NCBI RefSeq assembly: GCF_001816125.1
Contig: NZ_MDZA01000011.1
Coordinates: forward strand, 1 to 64,000
Direction of reading: 5' to 3'
From: Hymenobacter coccineus
GTDB taxonomy: Bacteria; Bacteroidota; Bacteroidia; Cytophagales; Hymenobacteraceae
Length of the DNA stretch: 64,000 nt
This document shows positions 25,957-36,032 of this stretch, one piece after another (position 1 is the stretch's first letter; every line of letters starts with the position of its first letter). A program made the translations under genes and the position numbers. The notes under the pieces were generated by a model that was given only the letters and a program-made list of their open reading frames with translations, was not told the DNA's origin and made no database searches.

Positions 25957-28900
25957 CTACGCCTGGGTAAGGCTGCGTGAGAGTGCGCGTAGCTTTGCCT
26001 CCAGTTCCTGGGCGGCTAGGGCGCAGGCAGTTTCTATCTTCGAAAATAAGGACAGCAAGCCGGTCATGGTTTCTCGGCTGGCGCCATCACCCACGGAAAT
26101 CAGGCTCACTGCCAGGGCTTGAATGGCTTTGGTGATGTCCTCAAATGCTGGGTCCATGCCCATCGTGGCAAAGGTGGGAAGGATGGAATGCGTGGCGCGC
26201 TTCAGGGCAATCCAGTCCTTTTCGCCAATGGCCTGTTTCATGGTTTGCACCAACTGCGGAATTTCCTGTAGGTAGAGGCCAATCATTTCGGCCATGCGGG
26301 CCTCGCTTTTAGTTATCCGTTTCAGGTAGTCGAAATTGACGCAGGTCTGAGGCGGAGCTTGCAGGTGGCCGGCGGCCGGCGCCACGGCGGTTTGAGCGAA
26401 ATCGGCTTGCTTTAGGTACTTGATGATTTTGCTGTAGAGCAGCTTGTCATCAATCGGTTTCGAGATGTAGTCGTTCATGCCTACCGCCTTGCATTTCTCC
26501 ACGTCTACCGTCGTCACGTCGGCCGTCAGCGCAATAATGGGCACGGTTAGGTGCAGCTCGTTACGGATGTATTCGGTGGCCTCAAAGCCATTCATAACCG
26601 GCATTTGTAGGTCCATGAGCACGATGTCGTAGCGGGTAGCGCGCAGCTTTTCGAGCGCTATTCGGCCGTTGGCCGCTACCTCCATCTCAAAGCCGAAGTC
26701 TTCCAGCAGCGTCTTCATCAAAAGCTGATTCAGGGCAATGTCTTCCACCACCAGAATTTTGATGTCCTGAAACCCGGTTTCCAGCGCTATGGTCAGGCCC
26801 GACTCGGCGTCGGCTTTCTCGGTGGTTTTGCCAAAGCTTAGGATGAAGCTGAAGGTCGAGCCTACCCCCACCCGGCTTTTTACGTGGATGGTGCCGCCCT
26901 GGGGCTCCACCAGGTTTTTGACAATGGCCAGGCCCAGGCCCGTGCCGCCGTACAGGCGACTCGTGCCGCTGGTGGCCTGCTGAAAATCGTCGAATACAGT
27001 GCCCAGCTTTTCTTCCTCAATGCCGATGCCGGTATCGGTTACGGCAAACTCCAGGATAACTTTTTCCGGGTCCTGCACCAGCATCCGCACGCCCACGGTG
27101 ATGGTGCCTTCGCTGGTAAACTTGACGGCGTTGCTTACCAGGTTGAGAATGATTTGGTGCAGCCGCACTGGGTCGCCCACCAGCACTTCCGGAATTTTAG
27201 CGTCGTAGTCCATCACCAGCGTCAGGTTTTTCTCCTGAATCTTGGTTTCGAACAGGTGTACCATCGCCGCCACCGACGCCGAGAGCTTGAATGGGATTTG
27301 CTCGAAGGTCATCTTGCCCGCGTCCACCTTGGCCAGGTCCAGGATGTCGTTGATGAGGACAATCAGCGTATCGCCGCTGAGCTTGATGGCCGTCAGGTAT
27401 TCACGCTGCTTGTCGGTGAGTTCCGTCTTCAGCACCACCTTCGTAAAGCCGATGATGGCATTCATGGGCGTCCGAATTTCGTGGCTCATGTTGCTGAGAA
27501 ATTGCTGCTTGGCCTTCACCGCGTTTTCGGCAATGCCGGTGGCGCTTTCGGCTTTGGCTTGGGCTTCTTCGGCCCGCACGGTAGCGCGCTCGGCCGCAAA
27601 TTTGGCTTCAATCAGCTCGGTGGCAATGCGCTTTTGGTCAGTTACGTCGCGGGCCACAATCACTACCCCCAGCACCTTGCCCTCGTCGTTCTTATACACC
27701 GACCCGTTGAAGAGTACATCCGTCAGCTTGCCGTCTTTATGACGGAGCGTGAGGGGCGAATCGGCCACCGTGCCCTTGGCAAATACTTCCTGGTACACCT
27801 CGCGCGCCATCTGCGGGTCGGTGAAATAGGCGAAGAAATCGGACCCAATCAGCTGCTCACGCTCCATGCCGGTGATGTAGACCGTGGCCAGGTTCATGTC
27901 CGTGATTTTGCCTTCCGGGCTGATGGTAACGAGCGGGTCGCGGCTGGCCTCAATCAGCCCCCGGGCGTAATTAGCTACGCGCAGCTCGGCGGCCCGCTTC
28001 ACTTTCTCGTCGTTTTGAAAAGCCAGCTCCTTGTTGGCAATCACCAGTTCAGCGGCCCGCTTCTCCTTCTCGTCGTTCTGAAAAGCCAGCTCAATGTTGG
28101 CCACACTTAGCTCTTGGGCCCGCTTTTCCTTTTCGTCGTTCTGGAAGGCCAGCTCCGCATTGGCCACGATTAACTCCTGGGCCCGCTTTTCCTTCTCATT
28201 ATTCTGAAAAGCCAGCTCCTCGTTGGCGATGCTCAACTCAGCGGCGCGTTTTTCCTTCTCGTCATTTTGAAACGCCAATTCGGTGTTGGCAATGCCTAGT
28301 TCCTGGGCCCGCTTTTCCTTCTCATCGTTCTGAAAGGCCAGTTCCTTGTTGGCAATGAGGAGTTCCTGGGCGCGCTTTTCCTTTTCATCGTTTTGAAAGG
28401 CTAGCTCCTTATTGGCAATGCCGAGCTCGGCGGCGCGCTTTTCCTTCTCGTCGTTTTGGAAGGCCAGTTCTTCATTGGCAATGCCCAGCTCGGCCGCGCG
28501 TTTTTCTTTTTCGTTGTTTTGGAAGGCGAGTTCTGCGTTGGCGATGCTCAACTCAGCGGCGCGTTTTTCCTTTTCGTCGTTCTGAAACGCCAGTTCCGTA
28601 TTGGCCACACTTAACTCTTGGGCCCGCTTTTCTTTTTCGTCGTTCTGAAAAGCCAGCTCTTCGTTGGCAATGCTGAGCTCGTCGGCCCGCTTTTCCTTTT
28701 CATTGTGCTGGAAAGCCAGCTCTTTATTGGCAATGCCCAGTTCTGTGGCCCAGTTTTTCTCTGCTACTTCCCGCGCCACTATCCTGGCGCCCAGTACGGT
28801 GCCCTGGTCGTTCTTGTTCACGGAGGCGTCAAGCAACACCTCGGTCAGCGTGCCATTGGTGTGCCGCAGCGTGAACGGCACGTTGCTGACCGCCCCGCTG

Positions 28901-29112
28901 GCCATCACTTCCCGGTAGGCCTCCCACACCAATTCCGGCTCGGTAAAAAAGGCAAAGAAGTTCGCCCCCAGCAAGGTGTCGCGTTCTACCCCCGTCAGCG
29001 TTACGGCTGCCTCGTTGGTGTCGAGGATGTTACCCCCCACATTAACAGTAGCCAACAAGTCCTGGCTGGCTTCAATTAAGCGCCGATATTTTTTTTCACT
29101 TTCCTTCATCAT
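25957..29112 (-). CDS. hybrid histidine kinase: PAS, 12x21-residue coiled coil, PAS, HisKA, HATPase, REC, HPt
   Basis: A 1051-residue non-orthodox sensor kinase without a clear membrane helix, so probably cytoplasmic. Order: PAS 1 (about 5-120), twelve tandem 21-residue repeats (131-382), PAS 2 (about 383-495), a helical linker, HisKA with His544 in SHEIRTP, HATPase (N-box [10 protein letters not shown]1 DTGIGI, G2 GGTGLGLAI), receiver with Asp834 in IVLMDLQMP and Lys884, and HPt with His975 in ATHSILPTF. All phosphorelay residues are present, so it should autophosphorylate and relay to an unlinked regulator. It lies in an IS-relic-rich region. Either of the first two ATGs (29112 or 29109) could be used. 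Confidence 0.93.
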   Translation of the reverse strand: MMKESEKKYRRLIEASQDLLATVNVGGNILDTNEAAVTLTGVERDTLLGANFFAFFTEPELVWEAYREVMASGAVSNVPFTLRHTNGTLTEVLLDASVNKNDQGTVLGARIVAREVAEKNWATELGIANKELAFQHNEKEKRADELSIANEELAFQNDEKEKRAQELSVANTELAFQNDEKEKRAAELSIANAELAFQNNEKEKRAAELGIANEELAFQNDEKEKRAAELGIANKELAFQNDEKEKRAQELLIANKELAFQNDEKEKRAQELGIANTELAFQNDEKEKRAAELSIANEELAFQNNEKEKRAQELIVANAELAFQNDEKEKRAQELSVANIELAFQNDEKEKRAAELVIANKELAFQNDEKVKRAAELRVANYARGLIEASRDPLVTISPEGKITDMNLATVYITGMEREQLIGSDFFAYFTDPQMAREVYQEVFAKGTVADSPLTLRHKDGKLTDVLFNGSVYKNDEGKVLGVVIVARDVTDQKRIATELIEAKFAAERATVRAEEAQAKAESATGIAENAVKAKQQFLSNMSHEIRTPMNAIIGFTKVVLKTELTDKQREYLTAIKLSGDTLIVLINDILDLAKVDAGKMTFEQIPFKLSASVAAMVHLFETKIQEKNLTLVMDYDAKIPEVLVGDPVRLHQIILNLVSNAVKFTSEGTITVGVRMLVQDPEKVILEFAVTDTGIGIEEEKLGTVFDDFQQATSGTSRLYGGTGLGLAIVKNLVEPQGGTIHVKSRVGVGSTFSFILSFGKTTEKADAESGLTIALETGFQDIKILVVEDIALNQLLMKTLLEDFGFEMEVAANGRIALEKLRATRYDIVLMDLQMPVMNGFEATEYIRNELHLTVPIIALTADVTTVDVEKCKAVGMNDYISKPIDDKLLYSKIIKYLKQADFAQTAVAPAAGHLQAPPQTCVNFDYLKRITKSEARMAEMIGLYLQEIPQLVQTMKQAIGEKDWIALKRATHSILPTFATMGMDPAFEDITKAIQALAVSLISVGDGASRETMTGLLSLFSKIETACALAAQELEAKLRALSRSLTQA
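27967..28722 (-). repeat. twelve in-frame 63-bp tandem repeats
   Basis: Twelve consecutive copies of a 63-bp unit encode [20 protein letters not shown] plus one variable residue. Changes concentrate at four positions: D/N after QN, A/Q before EL, the residue after EL, and the last residue (E, K, T, A, I, Y). Each unit is exactly three heptads, so gain or loss of copies keeps both the reading frame and the coiled-coil register. Confidence 0.95.
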
Positions 29113-29800
29113 GGCTAGTTCACCGGCCGCGAAGGCAAGCGCTTACTTAATTATAGGTGGGGTAGGAACTTACTCATTGACCAGCGGCAAGTCCTATTTA
29201 ATAAAAGGTATTTAGTATTGATATAATACAAAAATTAGCGCAAGTTTACAGGCAGCATACCGCTGACTGCCATGTAAGGTACCACTTTTGTGCCGTAAGG
29301 AAATTTATATTCGGAGCAGCGTAACTCCTGGCCCACCCAACCGGCTGGCTAGGCAGTTAAAGAGCTGCGTTTTAGAGCCCATCGCTACCCCGCAGCTGCG
29401 CTTGCTCAAACGTAGCTTGTTTGTAAAGACAGCACCTCAGCAGTATCTACGGCGTAGTCGCCGTCCACTGCCTCTGCTCGCATTGCGCGGAACTTGCCAG
29501 CTAATCTAACTGCCCTCGATTTAGCTAATATTTTAATTATCATTGTCTTAACCACGGTCTGACCTGATGTGCATCTGTACGCTTTCCTACTCGGTAAGCT
29601 ACTGGTTGAGTTCGAAGTAGCCTAGTTCAGCGAGGTGCGCCTTACTAAGCCGCCTCATTCAACCAATTGAAGAAAACTAGGTCCTCCACCTGTCCCGTCC
29701 AACTTGGCCACCTCACAAGTCCCCACATCGGGTAGACGCTGGCTCAGGTCTTCGGTTTTAGAGGGTATAGGGTAAAAACATAGGGATTTACCTTTACCGG
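29113..29800. other. intergenic, no gene seen
   Basis: These 688 bp between the hybrid kinase and the IS5 relic include an AT-rich stretch (about 29195-29245) upstream of the kinase that probably holds its promoter. No recognisable coding sequence was seen on either strand. Confidence 0.45.
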
Positions 29801-30564
29801 ATGAATCGCCGGGCTTATTCAACCGGTTTGACGGACGAACAATGGCTTCTGGTGGAGCCCTGCGTGCGGACCAGTGGCTACGGGCGTCCGCCGCTGCCTC
29901 CCAAACGGGAATTGCTCAACGTCTTTTTTTGCCAAGGCCGCGCCGGCAGCGCCTAGTCCTTGTTGCCACACGCCCTGGCGCACGGACGGAACCCGGGACT
30001 AGCTATTGGACGAGTTGTGCCGGGCCGTACGCCAACCCGCGCAGCCGAGCCCACGGCCGGGGCCATCGATACGCAGTCCGGGCGGACGGGCGCTAAAAGG
30101 GGGGCTGCTACGGCGACGATGCCGGCAAACAAGTAACTGGTCGTAAGCGCCGTATCGTGGTCAACACCGAAGGGCTGCCCTTGGCCGTGCAGGTCCAGCT
30201 GGTCAGTGTGCAAGACCCGGTGGGGGCCGGCTCGGTGCTGGTCGAGGCCAAAGCCCGCGCCCCGAACTTACAACCGGTCTGGGTCGATGACCACTACCAG
30301 GGTCCACTGGCCACCCATGCAGCCGAAGCGCCCGGGCGGCCAGTGGCAGTGGTGCGCAAACCGCTGAGCCAAAAAGGCTTCGTGGTGCTGACCCGGTGCT
30401 GGGTTGTGGAGCGCACCTTCGCTTGGCTAGGCAGGTGCCGACGCCTCGCCAGGCGCGATTGCGAAACCAATCCGCGTAACAGCAAGGCCCAGATTAAGAT
30501 AGGTATGAGTAACTTAATGCTCCGGCGATTTACTAAACGGACAATATCTAAACTTTATGATTGA
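29801..30564 (+). mobile_element. IS5-family transposase pseudogene
   Basis: From ATG 29801 the frame reads LTDEQWLLVEPCV and GRPPLPPKRELLNVFFCQGR, the start of an IS5-family transposase, then hits a stop at about 29955. The rest continues in other frames: GRKRRIVVNTEGLPL and the C-terminal WVVERTFAWLGRCRRLARR block up to 30564. At least one stop and several indels separate the pieces, and the central DDE region is shortened. It is inactive. No clear terminal inverted repeats were found. Confidence 0.8.
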
Positions 30565-30726
30565 ATTATCCTACTCCTTTTTAGAAATGAGCCACAAGAG
30601 GAATTGTTTGCCATGGTGCGGGCCGAAGCTTCCCTTGCTTGCCCTATTAGTCCCGTAGCCGTTGGCTAACGCAGGGCTATCCTAGCTGCCCGCGTAGCGC
30701 TACTTTCGTTGCCTTATCTTCTTCCT

Positions 30727-33174
30727 ATGCCTGATTCCTTAGGGCTGCTTAATGCCATTACTCCGCCTGACGAGCTACTGCGCGACCTGCTAGCCGTCTC
30801 CCTTGCCGGCGTCATTTTCTATGCCCCAATTTATGACCTCAGCGGTTCGGGCGAGCTAGTAGACTTCTCCCTCGAGTATCTCAACCCCGCCGCCCAGCGA
30901 CTGTTGCATCTGTCCGAGCGACCTATGGTGACTCATAATGCGCAATGGCCCCATAGCAAAGCGCACGGCACTTTCCAGTTCCACGTCGACGCCTTTGTCA
31001 GCGGCGAGACCCGCGAGTACAACGTCAATGACCAGGCCGGCGGCGATGTTCACTGTTACCACCTGGCCGCCCGCCGCTCTGGCGCAGGCCTTCTGGTAAG
31101 CTTTACCGACACCGCCGACCAGCCCTGCTCGCCCGTGGAGCTGGCGCTGCGTGAAAGCCAAGCCCGCGAGCAGGAAGCCCGCGCCGAAGCCGTAGCGCAG
31201 CGCAACCGCCTGCTTCGCCTCTTCAGTCAGGCCCCAGCGCAGATTAACCTCTTCGCCGGCCCCAACCACGTTTGGACCCTGGTGCACCCCCGCACCCAAG
31301 AGCTGCTGCCCAACCGCCCGTTGCAGGGATTGCCGCGCCGCCAGGCCCTGCCCGAGCTGCCCGAGGAACAGCACGAGTTATTTGACCGCGTGTACCGCAC
31401 GGGCCAGCCCGTGCATGCCTTCGAAGAGCTCGTTCGCTCCGACCGTTTTCACCAGGGGGAGCTGCAGGAAGAGTACTTCGACCTCACTTTTCAGCCCAAG
31501 TTCGACGCGGCCGGACAAATAGAAGGCGTTATGAGCTTTGCCGTCAACGTCACCGAACGGGTGCGCAACCGGCAGCAGGCCGAGGCGCTTCAGGCCCAAG
31601 TGCTGGCAGTGGCCCAGAGGTTGGCCCAGGAGCGTGAGGCGTTTTTCCACATCCTGGCCGATACCCCCGCCGCAGTGGCCTTGTTACGGGGCCCACAGCA
31701 CTGCTTTGAATACGTCAACACCGCCTACCAGCAGCTTTTCCCCGACCGGCAGCTCACCGGAAAGTCCGTGGCCGAGGCCCTGCCCGAAACCAAAGAGGCT
31801 GGCTTTCTGACCCTGCTCGACCGCGTGTACCAGACCGGCGAAACCTTCTTCGGCCAGGAACTGCCCATGCGCCTCGCGCCGCCCGACGGCCGGCCGGTTC
31901 AGCAGGTATACTACACCTTCACTTACCAGGCCTACCGCGAAAACGACCAGCTGGCTGGCATTTCCATCTTTGCCTTCGATGTCACCGAGCAGGTACTTGC
32001 CCGCCAGCAGCGCGAAGCCGAGCGCCAGCAACTGCACCATCTCTTTATGGAGGCGCCAACGCCTATCGTCATTCTCGATGGCCCCGACCTGGTGTTTCAG
32101 CTTGTCAATCCGGCCTACCAGCGCATTTTCCCCGGCCGCGCGCTACTCGGCAAGCCCGTGCTAGCTGCTCTGCCCGAAATCGCCGGGGCGCCTATTTACC
32201 AGCACTTGCGGGGCGTGTATGAAACCGGCGAAACCTTCGTAGCCCAGGAATTACCCATGCAACTGGCCCGCTACGACGGCGGCCCCCTGGAGGAGCTGTA
32301 CTTCACCTTCACCTACCAGGCCCGCCACACTACGCGGGGGGGAGTCGATGGCGTACTAGTGTACGCCAACGAGGTCACCGACCAGGTGCAGGCCCGGCGC
32401 GTGGTAGAGGAAGGCGGCCAGCAGGCTCGGGCATTGGCCGCGGAGCTCCGTGTGGCGAACGAGCAGCTCGTGCGCACCAACATCGACCTGGATAATTTTA
32501 TCTACACGGCCTCGCACGACCTTAAAGCACCCATTTCCAACATCGAAGGCCTGCTCTACCTGCTGCAGGAGGACCTGCCGCCCGGCGTGATTCAGCAGGA
32601 AAACGTGAGTCCTACCCTCATCCGCATGCTCGACGCGGTGGAGCGCTTCAAGCGCACCATCGACCACCTGACGGATGTGTCCAAGCTGCAAAAGGAACAC
32701 ACCCCTGCCACTGCCTCCGTTAATCTGGCCACCGTTATTGAGGACGTGCGCCAGGACTTGGTGCCCTTGCTGCTGGCCACCGGGGCTAAGCTGATGGTTG
32801 ATGTTCCAGCCTTGCCCACCATCCATTTCTCTGAGAAGAACCTGCGCAGCATCGTGTATAACCTGCTCAGCAATGCCCTCAAGTACCACTCGCCCCACCG
32901 CACTCCGCATATCGACGTGCGGGCCCATGTCCGGGCGGGCTATACGGTGTTAGAAGTGCACGACAATGGGCTCGGGCTCGCCCCAGCCCACCTGCCGCGC
33001 CTGTTCACTATGTTCCAGCGCTTCCACGACCACGTGGAGGGCACCGGCATCGGCCTCTATATGGTCAAGCGCATGGTCGAGAATGCTGGCGGGCGCATCG
33101 AGGTGCACAGCCAACTGGGGGCCGGTACTACCTTTTTCGCGTTCCTGCCCCACGCCATCACCCTCGCTGCGTAG
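30727..33174 (+). CDS. multi-PAS sensor histidine kinase
   Basis: An 815-residue, apparently soluble kinase. Four PAS-like modules precede the catalytic core (about residues 20-140, 165-290, 310-435 and 445-570). Modules 3 and 4 are clear duplicates, sharing the pattern FEYVNTAYQQLFPDRQLTGK versus FQLVNPAYQRIFPGRALLGK and an ETFFGQELPM versus ETFVAQELPM motif. The core has HisKA with His597 in YTASHDLKAPI, HATPase N-box NLLSNALKYH, DNGLGL and GTGIGLYMV. ATG 30727 is chosen over a TTG six codons upstream. A single-domain response regulator follows 32 bp downstream and is its likely partner. Confidence 0.92.
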   Translation: MPDSLGLLNAITPPDELLRDLLAVSLAGVIFYAPIYDLSGSGELVDFSLEYLNPAAQRLLHLSERPMVTHNAQWPHSKAHGTFQFHVDAFVSGETREYNVNDQAGGDVHCYHLAARRSGAGLLVSFTDTADQPCSPVELALRESQAREQEARAEAVAQRNRLLRLFSQAPAQINLFAGPNHVWTLVHPRTQELLPNRPLQGLPRRQALPELPEEQHELFDRVYRTGQPVHAFEELVRSDRFHQGELQEEYFDLTFQPKFDAAGQIEGVMSFAVNVTERVRNRQQAEALQAQVLAVAQRLAQEREAFFHILADTPAAVALLRGPQHCFEYVNTAYQQLFPDRQLTGKSVAEALPETKEAGFLTLLDRVYQTGETFFGQELPMRLAPPDGRPVQQVYYTFTYQAYRENDQLAGISIFAFDVTEQVLARQQREAERQQLHHLFMEAPTPIVILDGPDLVFQLVNPAYQRIFPGRALLGKPVLAALPEIAGAPIYQHLRGVYETGETFVAQELPMQLARYDGGPLEELYFTFTYQARHTTRGGVDGVLVYANEVTDQVQARRVVEEGGQQARALAAELRVANEQLVRTNIDLDNFIYTASHDLKAPISNIEGLLYLLQEDLPPGVIQQENVSPTLIRMLDAVERFKRTIDHLTDVSKLQKEHTPATASVNLATVIEDVRQDLVPLLLATGAKLMVDVPALPTIHFSEKNLRSIVYNLLSNALKYHSPHRTPHIDVRAHVRAGYTVLEVHDNGLGLAPAHLPRLFTMFQRFHDHVEGTGIGLYMVKRMVENAGGRIEVHSQLGAGTTFFAFLPHAITLAA

Positions 33175-33206
33175 TCTTTTTTTACCTTCTTGCCTTCCTA
33201 GATACT

Positions 33207-33635
33207 ATGGCCGCCATCAGCTGCACTCTGCTTGTCGACGACGACGAAACCACCAACTTTCTCAACCAGGCCCTGCTCCGGCGCATGGCCGTTACCGACA
33301 CCGTGCTAGTGGCGGGCAACGGACTGGAAGCGCTCGATCTGCTGCACACCCACTGCGCAGCGGTAGCGTTACCCACCTGCCCCGCCCTCATTTTACTCGA
33401 CATGAAAATGCCCCGCATGAATGGGTTCGAGTTTCTGCAAGCATACGCCCAGCGCCCACTCGCCCATAACCCGGCCGTTATCATCATCATGCTCACCACC
33501 TCCCTCAATCCCAAGGATGTCGAGCAGATGCGGAACTTGCCCATTGCCGGCTACCTTACCAAGCCGCTGACCCGCGAAAAAATCGGCCAGATTGTTAGGG
33601 AATACTTCGACTACCCCGCGCCGGCAGACAGTTAG
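33207..33635 (+). CDS. single-domain response regulator (CheY-like)
   Basis: A 142-residue receiver-only protein. The acidic triad DDDE at 11-14, the phosphoacceptor Asp65 in LILLDMKMPRMNGFEF, the conserved Thr around 97-98 (MLTTS) and Lys119 in YLTKPL are intact. With no output domain, it probably works by protein-protein contact or as a phosphate shuttle. It immediately follows the multi-PAS kinase on the same strand, so the two form a probable operon. Confidence 0.93.
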   Translation: MAAISCTLLVDDDETTNFLNQALLRRMAVTDTVLVAGNGLEALDLLHTHCAAVALPTCPALILLDMKMPRMNGFEFLQAYAQRPLAHNPAVIIIMLTTSLNPKDVEQMRNLPIAGYLTKPLTREKIGQIVREYFDYPAPADS

Positions 33636-34682
33636 GCGAGTAAACCACGGCGTTCTAGATGGGGTGACTTGTCTGGGTGTGGGTGGACGAGTAGGATGGT
33701 TCAGCAAAGCAGGACAACTTTGGAACGTTGAAGTGGTCTAGTTGAGCGGGGGAAAACTAGGTGATATTAACAAGTTGTTGTTGGTGAAATAGATAAGGTT
33801 TTAAATAGCCGCTACTGGAGTGGCGGCGCTTGTGGTTGTGGTAGTCAAAATAGTCGGCCACGCTGGCTTGCGCGTCGGCTAGGTCGATAACGACGGGCCA
33901 CTCGCGCGGTTCGAGTAGTTCGGTTTTGAGGCGCGACTAGGGGCCCTCGGCTTGGGCATTGCCGTAGCACTCGCCGCGGCTGTCCCAGGGTTAGGCCTTG
34001 GCGTCGCGCAGCAGTGTTTTGTACGCGTTGCCCGTGTACCGGCCGCCCCGGCCAGAGTGAACAACCAGGCCCGGAATGGGCCGTTGCGCGAGCAACGCCC
34101 GTTGCGAAGCGGCGGTAACCCGCGCCCCGGGCGTGTCGGCCCGCACTTGCCAGCCCACCACCTGCTTGGTGCACACATCCTGGAAGGCAAAGCAGTAGGC
34201 CCGCTGGCCGCTAGCGAGCGGCAGATCGGTAATGTCGCTGACCCACGCGCGATTGGCCTGGGCCGGGCGCGGCCGGTCAAGCCGCCGGTTGGGGGCGCAA
34301 TGCTTGCCATGGGTCGAACCCGTCGTGCGTGGCGTGGAGGCCTTCGACTGCAGGGCTTTGCGGCCGTGGCGACGCAACGCTGCGCGTAAGGCTTGTCGAC
34401 CCGCGCGGTGTCCCAACTCGCGCGGTTCGCTTGCAGCCAGCGGGTGCCGTAGCGCCGCTGGTGGCCACCAAACGCGTCGACCAGCGCTGTTTCCCAAGCA
34501 GGCCCGGCGGTGGTTTCTGCGCGCTGGCACCAGGCACGATAGCGGCTACGACGGCCAGCACTTTGCAGAGCAGCTGCACCAAATAGCGAAGCCGTTGCTG
34601 GCCAATGAACTGCAACTGGCTCACGGCGTCGAGGTAGTCGAGAAGGTGGCGGCAGCTTTTTTTAAACCCTCCAGTTCCTGGG

Positions 34683-34735
34683 CCAGCCGTCTGTTGGCTA
34701 GGCGCAGGATCCGCGCCTAGCCAACAGACGGCTGG
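34683..34735. repeat. 23-bp perfect inverted repeat inside IS3 relic
   Basis: The arms 34683-34705 and 34713-34735 are perfect complements with a 7-nt loop that includes GGATCC. The arm sequence belongs to the orfA coding part, so one arm is an inverted copy of it. Confidence 0.85.
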
Positions 34736-34848
34736 GCCTGTGGGCAAGGGCAGCTGGGCCACTTTCTGCCACTGGTAAAGTAGTTTGGCGTGGATGCCAA
34801 GGGCGCGGGCGGCGAGCGTCGGGCGGCTTTCGCTGGCCAGCCGCGGGG

Positions 34849-34892
34849 CTCCCTCCGAACGGCCGCATCGTAGTGCGACCGTTCGGAGGGAG
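34849..34892. repeat. 14-bp inverted repeat inside IS3 relic
   Basis: The arms 34849-34862 (CTCCCTCCGAACGG) and 34879-34892 are perfect complements, with a further CGCA/TGCG pairing inside. Like the hairpin 150 bp away, it sits in the orfA portion of the relic. Confidence 0.8.
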
Positions 34893-34978
34893 AGGCTTTT
34901 CCATGGGTTTGGGAAGGTAGCGCTCAGTGCTCCCCTGTTGCGCTCGGCCACCTCATTCTTATTGATACCCCCGCGCAT

Positions 34979-36032
34979 GGCTCCTGGTTGAACATAGCTG
35001 AAATTGAATTTTCGTTCCTGAGCCGGTAGGTATCTGGACCGTCCGGTTGCTTCGGTCGACTAGGTCTGATAGGTCGTCACGTAGTAGCAAGACCAGCATA
35101 ATGCTCACCCCAAACCTCGCAACTGGCAACTTAGAGCAACCTATGCCCGCATTAGGTTAGTGAAGTTATACCTGACTATTTAACTTTTTTAACCACTAAA
35201 AAATAGTTAGAAAAAGGCTAAAACAGGTTTTCTAATTCCTCTGGGACTATCTCAAGATTTTCCCGTTCGGCGCGACCAGAATGGTTTCCGCCGGATTTTC
35301 GTCCCGCTCTGTCCCTTGATGTCCCCGGAAGGCGCCGGCCAGAGTGTTGGGGCGTGGCGACCGGCCCCGTCGTAGGGGCCGCGGGCGCTGGGGGCACGGG
35401 CACGGGGTGCGGCTCGTGGGCCAACGGGGCGCAAAACGCCGGCAAGCCCCACCGCGTTGGTTACCCAGGTGCTGTGCTCGGGTCTTACCCCTTGCGCGGT
35501 TGCTGGTCTCCACTGGTCGGCGGGTTGGCCGTCCCCCGGCGGCTAATCGGGCGGCAACGGTTCCGAAAACGAGCGGCGCGCTCCTCGGGCACAAAAGCCC
35601 CACCGCTGGCGGAGTCGGCGATACCTGGCCGCAAGCGTTATTCGATTGGTAGCGACGGCATATAGCCCAGTGATCCGTTATACGGCCCCTACACGTCCTT
35701 CCAGACTGTCAAAATTCGTTAGCGAGAACGAAGTTGGAAGTTTCCCCCTATTTGCGTAACAATACCCAACCCTCTACAGACCCGGTTCTGAGTCCTGTAC
35801 CAGTCACTACTAATAATGTCTTGTAAAGTGATTTACAAGTTTTTACTTAAACGCAAAAAAGTGCAACTAATGAATGTTTGCTTAATCTATAAGTATTTAC
35901 CAATAAGCAGGAGCTTTGATCTTAGCTAATATATTGTGGCTAAATTACTGAGCTTTTATAAATTATTGCTATACCTTTGAAAATGAGCAGTCGTCATAAT
36001 AATCCTTTTATTTCATTTTATTTAATTATTTT
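34979..36032. other. long intergenic region, no gene recognised
   Basis: The first part (34979-35230) is AT-rich. 35230-35660 is GC-rich with overlapping frames on both strands, none with recognisable character. 35700-36032 is again strongly AT-rich and leads into the T9SS protein gene. A TACCTTTG at 35972-35979 matches the Bacteroidota -7 consensus TAnnTTTG and is a candidate promoter element for that gene, but no good -33 TTTG lies at the usual distance. Confidence 0.4.

Larger units (their letters stand above)
33757..34978 (-). mobile_element. IS3-family (IS150-type) element, decayed
   Basis: The orfB-like part shows W(V)SDITDLPLASGQRAYCF, FQDVCTKQVVGW and PGLVVHSGRGG, the DDE core of IS3 transposases. 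After frameshifts and a TAG inside AEGP*SR, the C-terminus DYFDYHNHKRRHSSSGYLKP ends at TAG 33757-33759. The orfA-like part is upstream (ALGIHAKLLYQWQKVAQ and LANRRLAQELEGLKKAAATF). Several frame breaks make it inactive. Two unexplained hairpins lie inside the orfA part. Confidence 0.8.

Noticed and set aside
27967..28722. Regular 63-bp repeats considered as a CRISPR array
   Set aside because: The repeats are contiguous, without unique spacers, stay in frame throughout and encode a coiled coil.
25957..29112. Kinase considered as a membrane-bound receptor
   Set aside because: No hydrophobic stretch long enough for a transmembrane helix was seen; PAS sensors suggest cytoplasmic input.
35218..35660. 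Overlapping open frames on both strands considered as a gene
   Set aside because: Pro/Arg/Ala-rich translations with no motif, no neighbour relation and equal openness on several frames; typical of GC-rich non-coding DNA.
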